Part shown: positions 23,795-37,237 of the stretch, piece by piece
Numbering within the stretch: the stretch's first letter is position 1
Layout of the letters: the number at the start of each line of letters is the position of its first letter
Assembly (NCBI RefSeq): GCF_021018895.1
Contig: NC_079369.1
Location: forward strand, 5,176,694-5,240,693
DNA from: Seriola aureovittata
Taxonomy: Eukaryota > Chordata > Actinopteri > Carangiformes > Carangidae
DNA: 64,000 nucleotides
Direction: 5' to 3'
The notes under the pieces: generated by a model
Databases searched by the model: none
What the model saw: the letters and a program-made list of their open reading frames with translations, nothing else
Told to the model about the DNA's origin: nothing
Translations under genes and position numbers: made by a program

Positions 23795-25703
23795 ACACAG
23801 CTAACTATTGTAGTTCATTACATTGGACTACAAGCATTTTGTTGGATGACAAACATGACTGATAACTAACTACTCTAGTTTTTCAACTGCAATTTCCTCA
23901 GATGGATTTTAAATATCAACAACTATTAGTTTTCTACTTGTAGTTCTTCGTTTGGACTACAAATATGGCCTGTTGATGTTTTTAAACCACAGTTTTTCAT
24001 GTCTTACTCATTGAGGGTTCTCAGTGAAGCCTCTGAAAAAAGCTGGAACCGTAACATACCTGAACGCCGCCATGGGAAAGCCATATAAGACTTTTAATTC
24101 AACCAGCTGTTGTCTACATGACAGTGAAGACTGATGGATGCGGATGCTGACTCTACATCCGAAATGTGGATAAATTCACATTACAAACTGCAATTCCAGA
24201 GTGATTGGGCTGGATACCTGAAATCAAATCCCATTTATGACTTATAGAACAGGAAAAGCGATAAATTCCACGTGCTGGTTGTGAGTGGGCCTTTTTCCTG
24301 TTTTTGGCGATACGCTGCGCTGAAGCAAAAAATCTTAGGCCCTGGCCACACTGCATACCTCACCTGTGTGTGACGGCGCCCATGTTAACAGGTTAGAGCA
24401 GCCACACAGCCTGCCTGAGATGGGGGTGTGAGGTGCAGCATCTCGAGTTACGACATGGAGCCTATTATGCAGACGTGAGATGCGTGGTTCTCGGCAAGAA
24501 TAGACAGTGTAGCAGTTCAATGAGGTAGCTGTCATGCACAAATGAGGTTAGCGGTGTGGCCCAGCCGTCCAGGACCAGGTTCTGCCTCTGCTGCCTCGCT
24601 TCAGCTGCTTCAGCTTTATAGATACTCCACAATAGCTGCAGTCTCCAGAGAAAACCTCGAATTTGTCTTGCTTGCCTTTCTTTGCCCTGTCATTACGTTA
24701 CATCAGCTTTGTTAACTCAACGTGCTTATTCTCACACTCTGCGGACTTACAGATTATGTCTATAAATTGCGGTAAGAGGTTGAACGATATCTCTGTTTCA
24801 TATATGAATTTATAATCCAAACATTATTCTCTCTGCACTGAAAGAGGGGAAAAAAAACATGATTTACTCTATGTGGAAAGAGCTTGTATTATATCAAACA
24901 GTCTTATAAAGTTGATATGGCTAATATGTTAGCAAACACTTGCCTAGACATCAAGCAGAAATGGAGTTACACTGGAATTCATGTGTTTCTGGAGAACTGA
25001 CAAATGTAAGTCACATGTTAACTGTCTTTCTTGCTGTGTTTTGGGCTTCACCAGCTTTTGTGGAATATAACTGAGTATATATTCTGTGTAAAGACATAGA
25101 AAATCACTTTTCACTAACTTTGTCTGCCTTCTGGTGCCAAGCAAGGTGATGTGATGCTTGTGTAGGGTAGCTTGTTTGCCTAAAGAAGCTCTCTGATGCA
25201 TCCAGAAACAACATTGATGAAAGCTGTAAGACCAAAACAACAAAAACAAGACTAGGTCAAAACCTAGTATATGGCTGGTCCATGTATGGTCAATGTGAAG
25301 AATTGAGGACGTCGTTGATAACTGCTGTTAACATCTGTCAATGGAAAGTAGCTATAGCCTGCATGAAAAGTTGCTAAATGTAGCTGGATGACATAATTCG
25401 CCAATTAGCATATTCATGACATCATTGCATTGTATTGTATAGTATTTTAATACAGACAAACTCCCAAAAAACTTGTTAATAACCAGCAGTCACTCCCAAG
25501 CCATTTCCAAGCTGCCGCTCTGCTGCTGCTAAAATCCTGATTGTATAACCACAACGTTGGGTCGGGGTCTGAAAAGCTTGATGTAATAGAAACTGTTTGC
25601 ACAAATTTATTTTGAGAGAGTAACAGCCAGTGAAAACTCCAACATTTGGTTGGCAGATCAATGATGTAACTTCATTACATGTTTGATAATCCATAAATAG
25701 AAT

Positions 25704-25735
25704 CAATCAGTCAGTCAGTCAGTCAGTCAGTCAAT
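25704..25735. repeat. TCAG tetranucleotide repeat
   Basis: About seven near-perfect units. Confidence 0.92.
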
Positions 25736-26042
25736 CACTTAGTCAGACATTCACATTTATAGGCCACAAAATAAAGTGCTATGTCAGGCGTGCAACAATT
25801 GAGAAAAATCTAATTTAAAAGAATTTCCTTTATTAGCTAATGACAGCTAAATGACTTCCCAGCAGAAAATCCATGTGAAAAATAAATCAATCATAATGTG
25901 TTTCCCAGTGTATTATTTATACATGGACAGTGAATAGCAGACAGAAGAAGCCAAATGACTTTTGATGCAAATTAAGCATTACTGAGGCACATCTCCTCTT
26001 TAGATGGATGGGGTGCTAGTGTAAATCATGTTTCAGGAAACA

Positions 26043-26128
26043 GATTTATCTCTCTGACATGTTATGCTACTTGGACTCATCTCTACATAATGGGATTTTC
26101 ACTAGCACGCTTTTTGAGAACATAAGTT
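26043..26128 (+). repeat. 86-bp direct repeat, copy 1
   Basis: It starts gatttatctctctgacatgt. It is identical to 27808-27893 except for one base (t at 26123, c at 27888). The flanks diverge at once on the right. Confidence 0.95.
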
Positions 26129-26669
26129 GTGAGAAAGGTCAGGAATTGTTAGATTATTTCCTGCAAGTGATTTTTCAGGAAAATGCTGTTTTAGCAAGCA
26201 GCACCTGGGTTGTTTCCTCACATCAGCTGTAAAGGCTTCACCTATTCAGAGAGGAAAATAGCACTGTACAATGAATTGTAAATGTAAGTAAACATCAATG
26301 TTTATTTACATTTGCAGCGCATTCTAGTATTTTGTTTTTGTTATAAAGATCCATTTTCTGTATGATTGCTGTATTGCTGGACATCATTCTCGCTCTGAGG
26401 TTTTTTTGACATTGTATTGCATTTCTACTGACAAATAGAATTCGCTGAGAATTAACAAAACAGCACCGTTGTATTTACAAAAAACGTTACGTCATGTCAC
26501 AGGAAGGAGCCCAAAAACTTTGTGTTTTAACTGGTTTAGATGACAGCTCCTTTGATTGACAATGAGTCTGTAACTTATTAGAAATGGGAAGAAGAAACCA
26601 AAAGCATATTAAAAGGTGCAATATCCCCCTGATAACTGTAAGAAAGCTACTATAAATTAAAAAAATGAC

Positions 26670-26848
26670 TGGATGATGCATAGAAGGATAGGAAGATGGG
26701 TGGGTGAGTGAATGGATGGATGACTGGATAGTTACGTAGGTAGACTGGTGGTGATGGATGGATGGATGGATGTATTCATGGTTGTTTAGAAGGATGGATG
26801 GATGAATGAATGGATAAATGGTCAGATGGACTGACAGACAGACAGATA
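26670..26848. repeat. Degenerate GATG/GATGAATG tetranucleotide repeat
   Basis: Many ggatggatga-type units with interruptions, ending in a short GACA run. Confidence 0.9.
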
Positions 26849-27807
26849 AAACATTTGGACACTGACTGGATTACCATCTGTAACAGAGGGCAGAACTGTA
26901 TTAAAGGTCATGTGTATGATTGTAAAGAAAGTCACTCCTATTGAACATGCTGTATATTATGTTCATCCTGTGTTAAATGAAAAATATTGTATCTTTACAA
27001 GGAAAATATTTCAGTTGTACTGCATCCTGCTGCAATTTAATTGCCACTTAACAATACTATAGAATGTATCATGTCTATATATTGTATCGGTCATTGTACA
27101 TATTGTTTCATTGTGATAATATGCATTTACAATATGAATTTTGTCACTCTGTTTTTTTTGTATTTCAAACTTATCTATTATTCGTATCTTAAAGATGCAT
27201 GTAGGACATACATAGAGATGCTAAATGTAGCACTTAAAATTAAGACCACATTTCTTACAGAACATGTTACTTCCTGTTGAAAAAGTAATGTTCCTACCAA
27301 AGCACAAAGACAAATACAGTCAGACAGCATCCTTTGATATCAGCCACTATTCAATAACCAGGTGATCTTATCACATAAAATGATTCCGTTATTACACATA
27401 AAAGAAAAACAAGGTTTCTGAACAGGAAGTAATGTCTGTGGCTTTGTGACAGCTTTTGCCTTTTCAGTGTCCAAACGTTTTTTGATCTGTTTGTGCTGGA
27501 AGCACAGCACCTCCTCCGTAACAGTGCCAAAAGTTTTATACAGACTTCAATGATAAAAAAATTATATTTTGTGTAATTAGTAAACTCTTGAATTACTGAA
27601 TCATGTACAAATTCATAATTTGCACTCACAAATCAGAAAAAAACATCACAAGAAGAAAACAACATAAATAGGCCTAATCTGTCACCCTGTTAAAAATGTT
27701 TAAAGGATGTTAAATATCACAGTTTGTGTTTGACAGGCAAAACCCAAAGTTTATTCATCCATAAACCCAAGTGGTTCATTTGGTGAGTAAATCCTGTTTT
27801 TGGAAAG

Positions 27808-27893
27808 GATTTATCTCTCTGACATGTTATGCTACTTGGACTCATCTCTACATAATGGGATTTTCACTAGCACGCTTTTTGAGAACACAAGTT
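27808..27893 (+). repeat. 86-bp direct repeat, copy 2
   Basis: Second copy, 1765 bp downstream of the first in the same orientation, followed directly by a T-run (27895-27911). Confidence 0.95.
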
Positions 27894-30029
27894 AATTTTT
27901 TTTTTTTTTTTGCATGACAGGAAATTTGCTATAATGCATTCCTTCAGAGGGGGCAAGACACACAAGCAGACAGTCTGTCACACATCTTTATATGTTACAT
28001 CTGCATTAGCTAGTTAGCCAGCCTTATCAACCACTGTTCATCAAGTTTTCACCGAGAGGCTCAGTAATGACAGCATAGCTACCTCTGCTGGAAGACAATG
28101 CTTGTGAACTATATGGAATATTATGAATAAGATGTGTTGCCATGCTTCAGTATTGCACTAATGTTTTAGCATAACAGAACAGAGCTTTAATATTGTGATG
28201 TAACCACTGTACTGAAAGGATCTGTCAGTGGGTTGCGACAGCGATAACCCTAAACTAACGTCAGTCAAACAACGTTAGATTGGAGATAATGCACATAAAA
28301 TCCACAAAGTAGCAGATTCAGACAATTTCTTATGTGCTTAAGTAATTTGTTGACGTTAGCTGACTCCATTTCTAAGCTAATGTTAGCTAGTGTTACACAC
28401 TGTTGGCACTGAAATAGATATTTAATCTCAACCCTTGGATTTAACAGAAAATTCGTCCCAGGTCCAATCAGTCCGCTAGCTGTAGGCAACTGAGAGAGTT
28501 GGGGTAGGCCTCATTTTTTAAGTAACGTTACAAATCATTCACACATTGGCAATAAAAAAAAGTGATTAATACATGTAAATTGCTTCACATTTCGGCCTAT
28601 GTGTATTAGAAGGATAAGGATAACTCAAGGGTACGAATTACTGATATACCCAGATAAGAGCTCAGTCCCCAGGCTCTATACATCTTAATGACAAGGTAGT
28701 ACAACATTCAGCAGAGAAACAATGTATCATGTTTTTTCAAACTCAGAGCTGGGAACTGTTCCAAGGCCTTGGAGCGTTGGTCTGTTGACCCTGCTTGAAC
28801 GCTATTATTGTGAAAATGTCATCTCTTTCCAGTCCAAGCCACATCTATTTGCTTAAGGAAAAAAAATAAAAAATAAACGTAAAAAAACGTTGAGAAAATG
28901 CTGCTAAGATCATTAGGATTCATGTGGGCGCTGCACACTCTTTTTTCCTTTACTGGCATTCAAGTGGAAATCTTTTCCAGTCGTCAAGCATGCAATCACA
29001 CAACAATTTCTTTACATCATCCTTGACTTTCTCTTTGTGTCTTTTGTCACTGTAGAACCATGAACAAGAGGAAAACAAGCATTCCACTTGTGTTGTAAAA
29101 GCACATAACACAAGCACAAGCATTGACACTGAGAGAAAATAAAACAGAGTGAGAATGGAAGAGTTGTGATACTTTTCCAACACCTTGCTGTGTTCTCTAT
29201 CTCCCAGACAAGACCTGTGAGTGATCAAATGAGATGTTATTTAAGTCTGTGCCAGCAGGCGGTGAATTCATGTGCTGTCTGAGAAGATTCCTGTAGCCTG
29301 CATGTCATCGCGACTTGTTTTATTTTAAGAGTGTACTAAAATTAAATATAATTATTGTGAGTTGGGTAGTGAAAGGGAAAGAAATAGGAAGGGAACTGGT
29401 AAAGCTGTTGTCTATCCGCCTGTTGTTGTTGCAGACACGACTATCAAGGTGATAGGTGTAAATGGCTTTTCCTTAGGTTGAAGTACGTGATGAAATACAG
29501 GCATCATGAAAAGCCCTGGTGTACATCTGTTATTTTGTCAGTGATCAGTGGCTCCTCGGGGATATCGGAGCAGCACCTCTGCGAATCATTACCATTCCAG
29601 CCAGGCCTCTGCTCCCCTCCTCAAGGAGAAGAGAACAAGCTATTCCTGTTAAACTTAAAGCAGAATGTATTGTCTGTGACTGGTGCTAACTTTCTTATCT
29701 GATTTCCACCATAACCATAATTTAAAGAGAGGAAAGTGTGTGTTGTAAGTCTTAAATGCTTCAGGTTGTCTATCTGGCTTTTAGATACTGACATGGATTT
29801 GACTTAAGGATGCCATTTGTATCAGGATGCTTATAGTTCCTTACTTTTCAAACTGTCTCCTAGAAAATGATGTCCACCACAACTACATTTCTTATTATAA
29901 AGAGGAAACATTTGTTTTGAACATATAGTATTTGCTACATGCTGACAAAAAAAAGCTGTGAAACATGCTTCTTTTTTTTCATCACAGTAATTAAGATTTT
30001 TAGCCATGCTAGCCATGTGTGGCTCTAGG

Positions 30030-30250
30030 GATGTCAAGGTTGGTCGCTTCGGTTTTAACTACTGAATTAATTGAGATGAAATTCTGTACAGACGTGGTGC
30101 TACGAGGATGAATCCCCTGACTTCACACCAATAGGTTGACCGTAATATCTCCACAGTTACTATATGGATTGCCATGAAATGCGGTGCACACATTCCCATC
30201 GCCCTCAGGACTAATTGTAACTTTGGTGAAGCCCTCACTTTTCTTCTAGT
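30030..30250 (+). repeat. Interspersed repeat, copy 1
   Basis: Contains tatctccacagttactatat, ggattgccatgaaatg, and gaatcccctgacttcac-type phrases. It resembles a family common in fish, with a second, more diverged copy at 43430-43570. The class is unknown to me. Confidence 0.45.
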
Positions 30251-30599
30251 GCCATCATCAGGTAAAATTTTTGTGTTATATTATATTTTGATTTTATTAT
30301 ATTATACATTATTTGGTTTTTTATAACTGATCTAATTAGCGCTGCTGCGTAAACAGCAGTCAATGTCTGTCTGCTGTAGAATAAAGTCTCTTATTTTCTT
30401 CCCATCTCCAGCAATACTTCACACTGTACGCTATATTATCAAACTGGTCAGCTGCAAGGTGATCACAAGCAGCAAATGTCAATCCACACAACACAAAATA
30501 TTTAGACAGGGACTTAGAAGACAAAACAAAGGGGTTGAAGCACTTCCTTGTGGCTAAAAAGCATAAGCATTACCAATTATCTGACAGACTGACTACAGT

Positions 30600-31612
30600 T
30601 TGTCCGACTAGGTAGTGCTATTGATTTGGTGGTGATTAGTACAGGCTCCACAGGCGACTGTACTGTCTCCATTCCTGTTCACCTTGTACACCTCAGACTT
30701 TCAGTATAACTCCGGGTCATGCCACTTGCAGAAGTTCTTTGATGACTCTGCAGGCTGTAACAAGGGACAGTTGCAAGAAGTCTTATTCCTCCAATCAGAA
30801 ACATGCTAGCAATGACACGACTGTCCTCCCACCTGGAAGACAGAAGACACATTCAACATGTATGTCATATGTCATATGTGATCATCTTTAAATGGTATGG
30901 GTAATTAGCAGGCAGATGTAAGTTAAGTATATAAAAGTTTGGTTGGTTTTGTCCAAATAGTCTGAGTAATTGAGAGAAATCCAAAAAGTGTTGCAACTGC
31001 CCACTGTCTCCTCTACCTGGGCGTCCACATTGACAACAGACTGGACTGGAAGACGCCGAGTCTGTAAATAAGAAAGGGAAGAGCAGACACTACTTCTTGA
31101 GGAAGTTTGAGATCCTTCAACATGTGCAGCAGGATGTTGCAAATCTTCTACCAGGTCGGTTGTTGCCAGTGCGCTGTACTTCACTGTAGACTGCTGGGGG
31201 AGCAGCATCAAAGCCAGTGAAACCAACAGACTGAATAAACTGACCCAAGAAGGCCAGCTCTGTAATTGGCTGCAAACCAGACATCTTTGAAATGGTGGTA
31301 GAGGGGGACGCTGGACTGTTATCCATTATGGATAATCCTGAACACCCACTCCACCACCTACTGGACAGGCAACAGAGCACTTTTTCTAACAGACTGGTTC
31401 AACTCTGCCGTCTCAAGGACCGATACAGGAAATATTTCCCGCCTATAGCAATAATACTTTACAGGTCTTTACTGCTCTGCACCTCTCACAAATCTCAGCT
31501 CCATAGTTACTGGTTCAACCAAATTCCACTCTGTTTGAACAACCTTGCACACTATGATTTTTGTTTTTTTTTTACTATATTTTTGTTATTTGTTGTGTTT
31601 ATTATTCTATGA
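30600..31612 (+). mobile_element. Non-LTR retrotransposon (L2/Rex-like) 3' fragment
   Basis: Broken + strand frames show the end of a reverse-transcriptase domain (VSIPVHLVHLRLSV-type frame beside FDDSAG) and the typical LINE C-terminal part: LLSIMDNPEHPLHHLL and RLVQLCRLKDRYRKYFPP. Stops and shifts are frequent, so it is a dead 5'-truncated copy. The exact clade needs a database search. Confidence 0.65.
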
Positions 31613-34600
31613 TGAATATTGAGATATTTTCATTTGTGATTTGGGTGCTGTAACACAAGAATTAACACTATCTGTCAGTCTGCCCATCTGTTGTGATAAA
31701 GACGAGGCTCTCCTCCTGACAACCAAACCCGCCGAACAAAGAACATTAGCCTTTACCCTTTACCATTACCCGACTAAACAAACTACAGCCCGGCCCTACT
31801 AACACATACTGACCTCAAGATGAGCGAGAGAAAAAGGTTTCTGAGCAAATCACAAACATTTAAACCAGGAGTTCAATCAGAACTAGATAATTGTCGCCCT
31901 CATGAGCTCTATCGGCAAATCCATGTAAGTGTATGATTCTTAGGGCGCGAACTGTTCGTACCCTGAATAGAGCAGTGATACTACTGTACGATCAGCGCTG
32001 TGTCTCCTACGTGAACCTGCAATACTGTGTGTGGCCACTATGCCAAAAATGATCTTACAGTTTGGTTAATCCTTTGTCTCCAGTTTAACTTAGAAACACA
32101 AATTTGCACCTATGGGCCATTATTGCAAGACATCTTGACAATTTAGGTGAGTCTGAAACAGAGGCACCTATTACAATTTGTTGCCTGTGTTTCATAATCC
32201 ACATTTATTTAACAGGTATAAATTCATTTTAGACATTCAGGACAGAGATGAATTGTACAAATTATCTCAGCCTTGGCCACATAAATGACTAAGTTAATGA
32301 CCTTACTTACTGGCAGTAAAGTTGCTTGGAAACTAAAGTGTTACACATCACTGGACGAGAATTTGCCTGGTCAAATGGAAAATAAAATCACAGCGCCAAG
32401 ATGTAGATGATGTTTCATGCTATGTAAAATTACCTTGTATGTAGATTTGATATTTTACTGTGTTTCGTGTATGAAATCTTTGACAGCCTCTCTCGTGGCA
32501 GTTCAGAGCAGATCTTAAAAGTAAACTCTTAGCAAGAAACTTTTTGTGCCTTTCAGTGGTCATTAAGTGCCTTCCCTTGTTTTGCAGTTAATCACTACTT
32601 CCACCTGCATGGACTGATCCACTGATTGTAGACTTTATATTTAGAGGTCACGACACTGTCTGCTGCCTCTTCTGCAGACTGATGCTGTTAACAAAGATGC
32701 ACCCAACTTTCACTCCAGATGCAGTATATATTCAACACGGCATTGCAGTCATTTGCAATATCATTCGATTTCTACTGTAAATAGACTTTACATGATACTA
32801 TGATACCATGGTGAGATATAGGAGGTGTACTGCAATATGAAGTGGCAGCTGCACCCAGTATACTGTATGAGTTAAAAACTTTATGCAGACATGTTGAAGA
32901 GACACAAGGCCAGGGAGCTTTGCATACAGTTAATTGGAGCATCCCATGAATCAACAACATTTAAGAGATAAGGGAGATAACTCTCTTGAAGGTTCAGTTT
33001 TTATGGATGAATAAATATGTGTGAGAGTTATGACAAAATTGCTGTTTTGGATAGAAGAATATATATATAGAATAGATGACAATATCTTAAAAGTGTCTGT
33101 ATTGTTTCCAGACATAGAAAAAAATCTAAATCTGTTTAATGTAAATAAAAATATAGACAGTGTATTCTCTTTGGAACATTTTAGGCTCCAAATGTACTTG
33201 CTTTTTAACAATGTGTATGCATAGACAACCAGTCATAATGTAAGCACCATTTTCACCCCCCTGCCTGCATCTTTGTGTGTAGGATTAAAAAGTTTATATA
33301 GCCTGATAATCAGATACAGAATTGCCATTTCATTTCACTTTATTTTTTAGTGTGACACTGTGTTCATGTTGGCAGGGAAAGCGGGGCAGAGGGGTGGTGT
33401 TGGGGGCAATGCTTAGCGATCAACAATCATAGCAATTATGAGGTATTGTAGGGTACGTGTGGTAACCATCATGCTTTATGTCACAAGTCTTAAAGAAAAA
33501 CTGTGGTCTATTACAACTTGTATTCTAGCCTTTGTTTTCATGAATATGTCCAATATGAAATAATCTGTCCAACACTTTGGTCAGATGATCTTAACCTCTT
33601 CATTTGGCAGTAACATTGAAAGTAAGATGTCAAAATCGAAATGTTACTATAAGTCCCACTTTGTACAGGAAAACTGTACGCAACTAGGTCAAAGTTCAAC
33701 CAGGTTGACCTGTAATTGGTTTAGGTAATAATTTTACTTTCATTTCCAAATAAATTTAACTAACCCGTGGCTTTGTTTTCAATTTGTCAATCTGTTTGTG
33801 TTTTTTGTATCATCTAATTCAGTTTTAGAAGCTAGAGATACAAAAATCAAACCCATACTCTGTAGCCTCCTTTACATGCAATACTGATCAAGGCTTGACC
33901 TATCATCACTCTTTTGTCATGAAAGTGACATTAGCACTGATCATTATCACAACGTTTTACTGATCATTGATACATTTGCTTTTGTTTCTTTGTCAATAAC
34001 CTGTGATTTCTGAAACATGAGCAAATTTCACTCACTTTCACATTTTATATGTATATTCCCTGAGCTGATGCAGATGCAACAATTAGAAGATGGAAGTTAT
34101 GAGAGACACATGCTCATTCTGAAATAGGTATTTTGTAAATTAGTTTTCTTACTTTGGTGTGTACTATAACTTTACACCCTAAGAACATCCTCAAAAGTGG
34201 CATACAACTACTCAGAAAAAGAAGGAGTTGGTAAAACAGTTTTACCTGGCTGCATTTATATCCGTACGGTGGCCTGCTTATATCTCAAGATCGTGTGGTC
34301 TCCCTTTACATTTGTGTCTATTCATATTTGTGTGTGTTTGGTGACTGAGCATCAAAGAGCAGAGGAATGAGCTGGAAATATAAAGGTTTGAGGAAGTGTA
34401 GAGAGGACAGACCTGGATAGACAGAGGATATGGTCTTGACAAAGCTTTGTTCCGCACAGTCAACCTCCTGAGGGCTGAATGCAGAAAGACAGACAGAGAT
34501 TGTGTCTGCATGTGTCAATAAGATGACTGGGGGAGCTGTCCGACAGCCACAGGAATACGACGTGCATACTAAGGATTTCACAACAAAAGTCAATGTAGAA

Positions 34601-34969
34601 GAAGAAAAGCAAAGGAACTGTTGGAAGTATACGTCTTCACTATCCTCCAGACCACATCCTTCTTCCCAAAGGGCCACTTTGTGTGTGTCTGTTTGTCTTT
34701 TTAACTTTGTGTCTGTCTGATTGCATCATTGTGTATGTCTCTAAATGCTTTGTGTGTTTTTGTGCAATATGACAGCTTGTTGTATTTCTTTTGATGAATC
34801 CAATTCCTTCACAAGCACGGAAAGATGAAGTCCATTCTCCAAACACCGGCCAGTTGTTGCATCATGAGTGCAGCTGCAGTGGCTTAGGACTCTGGTTCGG
34901 TCTAAGTGTTAAGATTAAATTAGGTTCAAAGTCATTTCGTCTTGTCTCCTCAGTTACACGTGTTTGTGG

Positions 34970-35470
34970 TTGAAACAGAGGACAGGCCTGGACTTCACAT
35001 GTGACAGCACTTTCCAAGAAGGCAGCGTCTCCACTTCGTCCGTCACCTGAAGAAAGTGAGCTGTCCTCCACCCAGCTTCACTGCATTCTACAGAGGCACC
35101 ATTGAAAGTATCTTGACCAACTGCATCACAGTCTGGAACTGGGGAACTTCAACGTCTCTGTGTGTGAGACTTTACAATGGACAGTGAAAACAGCAGAAAA
35201 GATCATCAGTACTTCTCTCCATAAAAGACACCTGTGAAGCACAGTTTCATCCCCAAAGCGCTCAGCATTGTGGCGAACCCCATCCACAGCCTCTTCGCCC
35301 TCCTACCATACAGCAGGAGGGAGGTACCGAAGCTTCAGGGCCTCCTCTACCAGGCTTTGCTACAGCTTGTTCCCTTAAACTGTGAAGATCCTCAACAGCT
35401 TGCACACCTAGGCCAACTCAATCCTCCCCACAGACAATACCATGGGCCTGCATCCACCACATGCACACTA
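34970..35470 (+). mobile_element. Second non-LTR retrotransposon 3' fragment
   Basis: The + strand frames include a trace of FYRGTIESILTNCITVW and VKTAEKIIST, then SGRRYRS-like sequence near 35320. This is the post-RT region of L2-like LINEs. It differs from the copy at 30.6 kb and is also inactivated. Confidence 0.6.
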
Positions 35471-36799
35471 ACTGACTGTATGCATCACTTTAACCCTCTG
35501 TACCTGATAATCCACTGCACTGTGCAGCATAAGCTACCAATCATTTGTTTACAGTAAGGTTTACAACAAATATCTTGTTGCACCTTATTTACAACTGAAG
35601 CTGCTAATGAGCCAGGCTGTTGCTTGAGTGTTTGTCACAGTGTTGAGCCATGCCCTATTAGAGTAGGCTGTTGTATGGTGTTTGTATGTGTTATACTAAT
35701 TTTTACCTCACATTTATTAGTTTTAGTTCACAATTATGTTTTATTTCACTTATTACCGTTTTGCGCATTTACTTAATGTCTGTTCTATGTTGCACTGTGA
35801 TCCATGAAGAACATTTAGTTTACCTGTATGCATGGCATGCATATGTGTGAAAACAACAGTAAAGTGGAACGTGAATAAAGAAAGGGTCCTCCCGAGAACA
35901 GTATAGGGATGCATGATCCAACATTCCAGATTAGTAACGACAGGCATTGCAAACTAGTTTAAGATATGAATGCTGTGGAATATGGCACTGGTTCATGCTA
36001 TATGCTTGTCCCTACTCTAACAAATTTTACAAAATGAAAAAAATGCCAGGGAAAAAGTTGGACTGTGCATGTAGTAGTATGAAGGGTGGGTTTTGTTTGC
36101 GTGTGCACTGTATGTGCCTAAACTAAAACAAAGGAGTTGTTGTCTACCTGAGAGGAATTCAGTGTGTGTGCTGAACACACCTGTTTCACAGTTTTGTCAA
36201 TCCTGGGGAATCAAAAGCCAGTTCACAGAGCTCCGGGCCTTTTAGAATCCTACTTTACACTTTCAAACAAAACCCCCTTGGAAATGCGCTCTTCATCTCC
36301 CCTTTAGTCTGAGAGGTGGAACTATCTAGCATATAACGTTTGTTCTCTGTAAAGTAGTCTAAACCCAGGTTGTATATATCTTTGTTGTTTTCATTTACTC
36401 CTTGTGACTTATACCATGTGACTTCAGTATTTCTAATTGCCACTTCCCAAGCCTATTCAGGTCAGGTGTTTTTGCTGCAGAGAATATACTAGAACTAGAA
36501 CTAGATCTGGTAAATGTTGCTTTTACTGTTATGGGGAAAAAAATCACTGCAGCAGCAGAATAAAGAGTATAACTTACTTTTCACTTATCATATTAGACTC
36601 TAGGTAGGTCTAAAAGTCGTAATGTACGCAATGTACATGAAGTGAATGAAGCTTAAGATATCCTCCTTTGTGAATACGTAGAATGTTTTAATATTATTAT
36701 TATTTATGTTTTGGAAAATTATAAAATTTTTCCGACGGTACCTGAAGGTCTAAAGTCTAGGCAGCACAAGCAACGTGCATCGAGATTTGAATGAACGGA

Positions 36800-36889
36800 C
36801 CAATCAATGGCTTCGCCGGACGGAAGCCGCTGACGCACTGTCCCTTTGACCAATCAGCGCGCGATCCCTTGTTTTGCTTGCTTTTTGAA
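36800..36889 (+). promoter_or_regulatory. ect2 promoter with two CCAAT boxes and a CHR-like TTTGAA
   Basis: CCAAT boxes lie at 36800-36804 (gaccaatcaatgg) and 36850-36854 (gaccaatcagcgcgcg). TTTGAA lies at 36884-36889, about 30 bp after the second CCAAT. NF-Y at CCAAT plus DREAM/MuvB at a CHR is the standard G2/M promoter design, and ECT2 is a known cell-cycle-regulated gene. The GCGCGC at about 36857 could be an E2F-like site. There is no TATA box at the expected position. The role is inferred from motifs and their place just upstream of the first exon. Confidence 0.6.
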
Positions 36890-36899
36890 TTGAGCTCTA

Positions 36900-37237
36900 A
36901 CAGCAGGCTGACACCTCCTCGGTGCTATTATGAAGTTGTTAGCTATCATCAAACTAAAGCAGACACATTTCGAGAATTTGGACTTTTTCCACGTATAAAG
37001 GGCAACATGCATTGATGCCAGACTTGAGATTTAACGGAGACATGTTACATAATCTTTGAAAAGTTTGGACCGAAAAGGAATTACCGGGAATTCTTCGTTG
37101 TGTTGTTATCTTACTAGCTCGGTAGCTAGCTAAGTTAGCCAGAGACCTTACTGAATTTAACTGGTTCAGCAGCCAGTTGAGCTTTCCTGTTATTATTTTG
37201 TTTTTGTTGTTTTTAGTACTAGCTACCAAAGCAGTCG
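36900..37237 (+). other. ect2: ect2 non-coding first exon (5' UTR), start approximate
   Basis: The 3' border is a near-consensus donor (gcagtcg|gtaagt at 37238). Intron 1 then runs to the acceptor cctccttag at 38005. The 5' border is a guess placed just after the CHR element. Several ATG triplets occur here, so if the whole stretch is transcribed there are short upstream reading frames. Confidence 0.5.

Larger units (their letters stand above)
23795..36780. other. Intergenic region between the RhoGEF gene and ect2
   Basis: 13 kb without a supported gene. It holds TCAG and GATG repeats, two copies of an 86-bp sequence, two LINE 3' fragments and one fish-type interspersed repeat. AATAAA occurs near 25768 and could serve a long 3' UTR of the upstream gene, but nothing else supports that. 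Confidence 0.5.

Noticed and set aside
25768..25773. AATAAA as poly(A) signal of the upstream RhoGEF
   Set aside because: It is about 2 kb from the nearest possible stop, and the hexamer is frequent in such AT-rich DNA.
26281..26312. Near-perfect 15-bp inverted repeat with a 2-base gap (aatgtaagtaaacat)
   Set aside because: AT-rich short palindromes are expected by chance; no microRNA-like arm length or flanking structure.
26670..26848. GATG-rich block considered as a functional array
   Set aside because: Irregular simple repeat without unit structure, and no CRISPR-like spacers.
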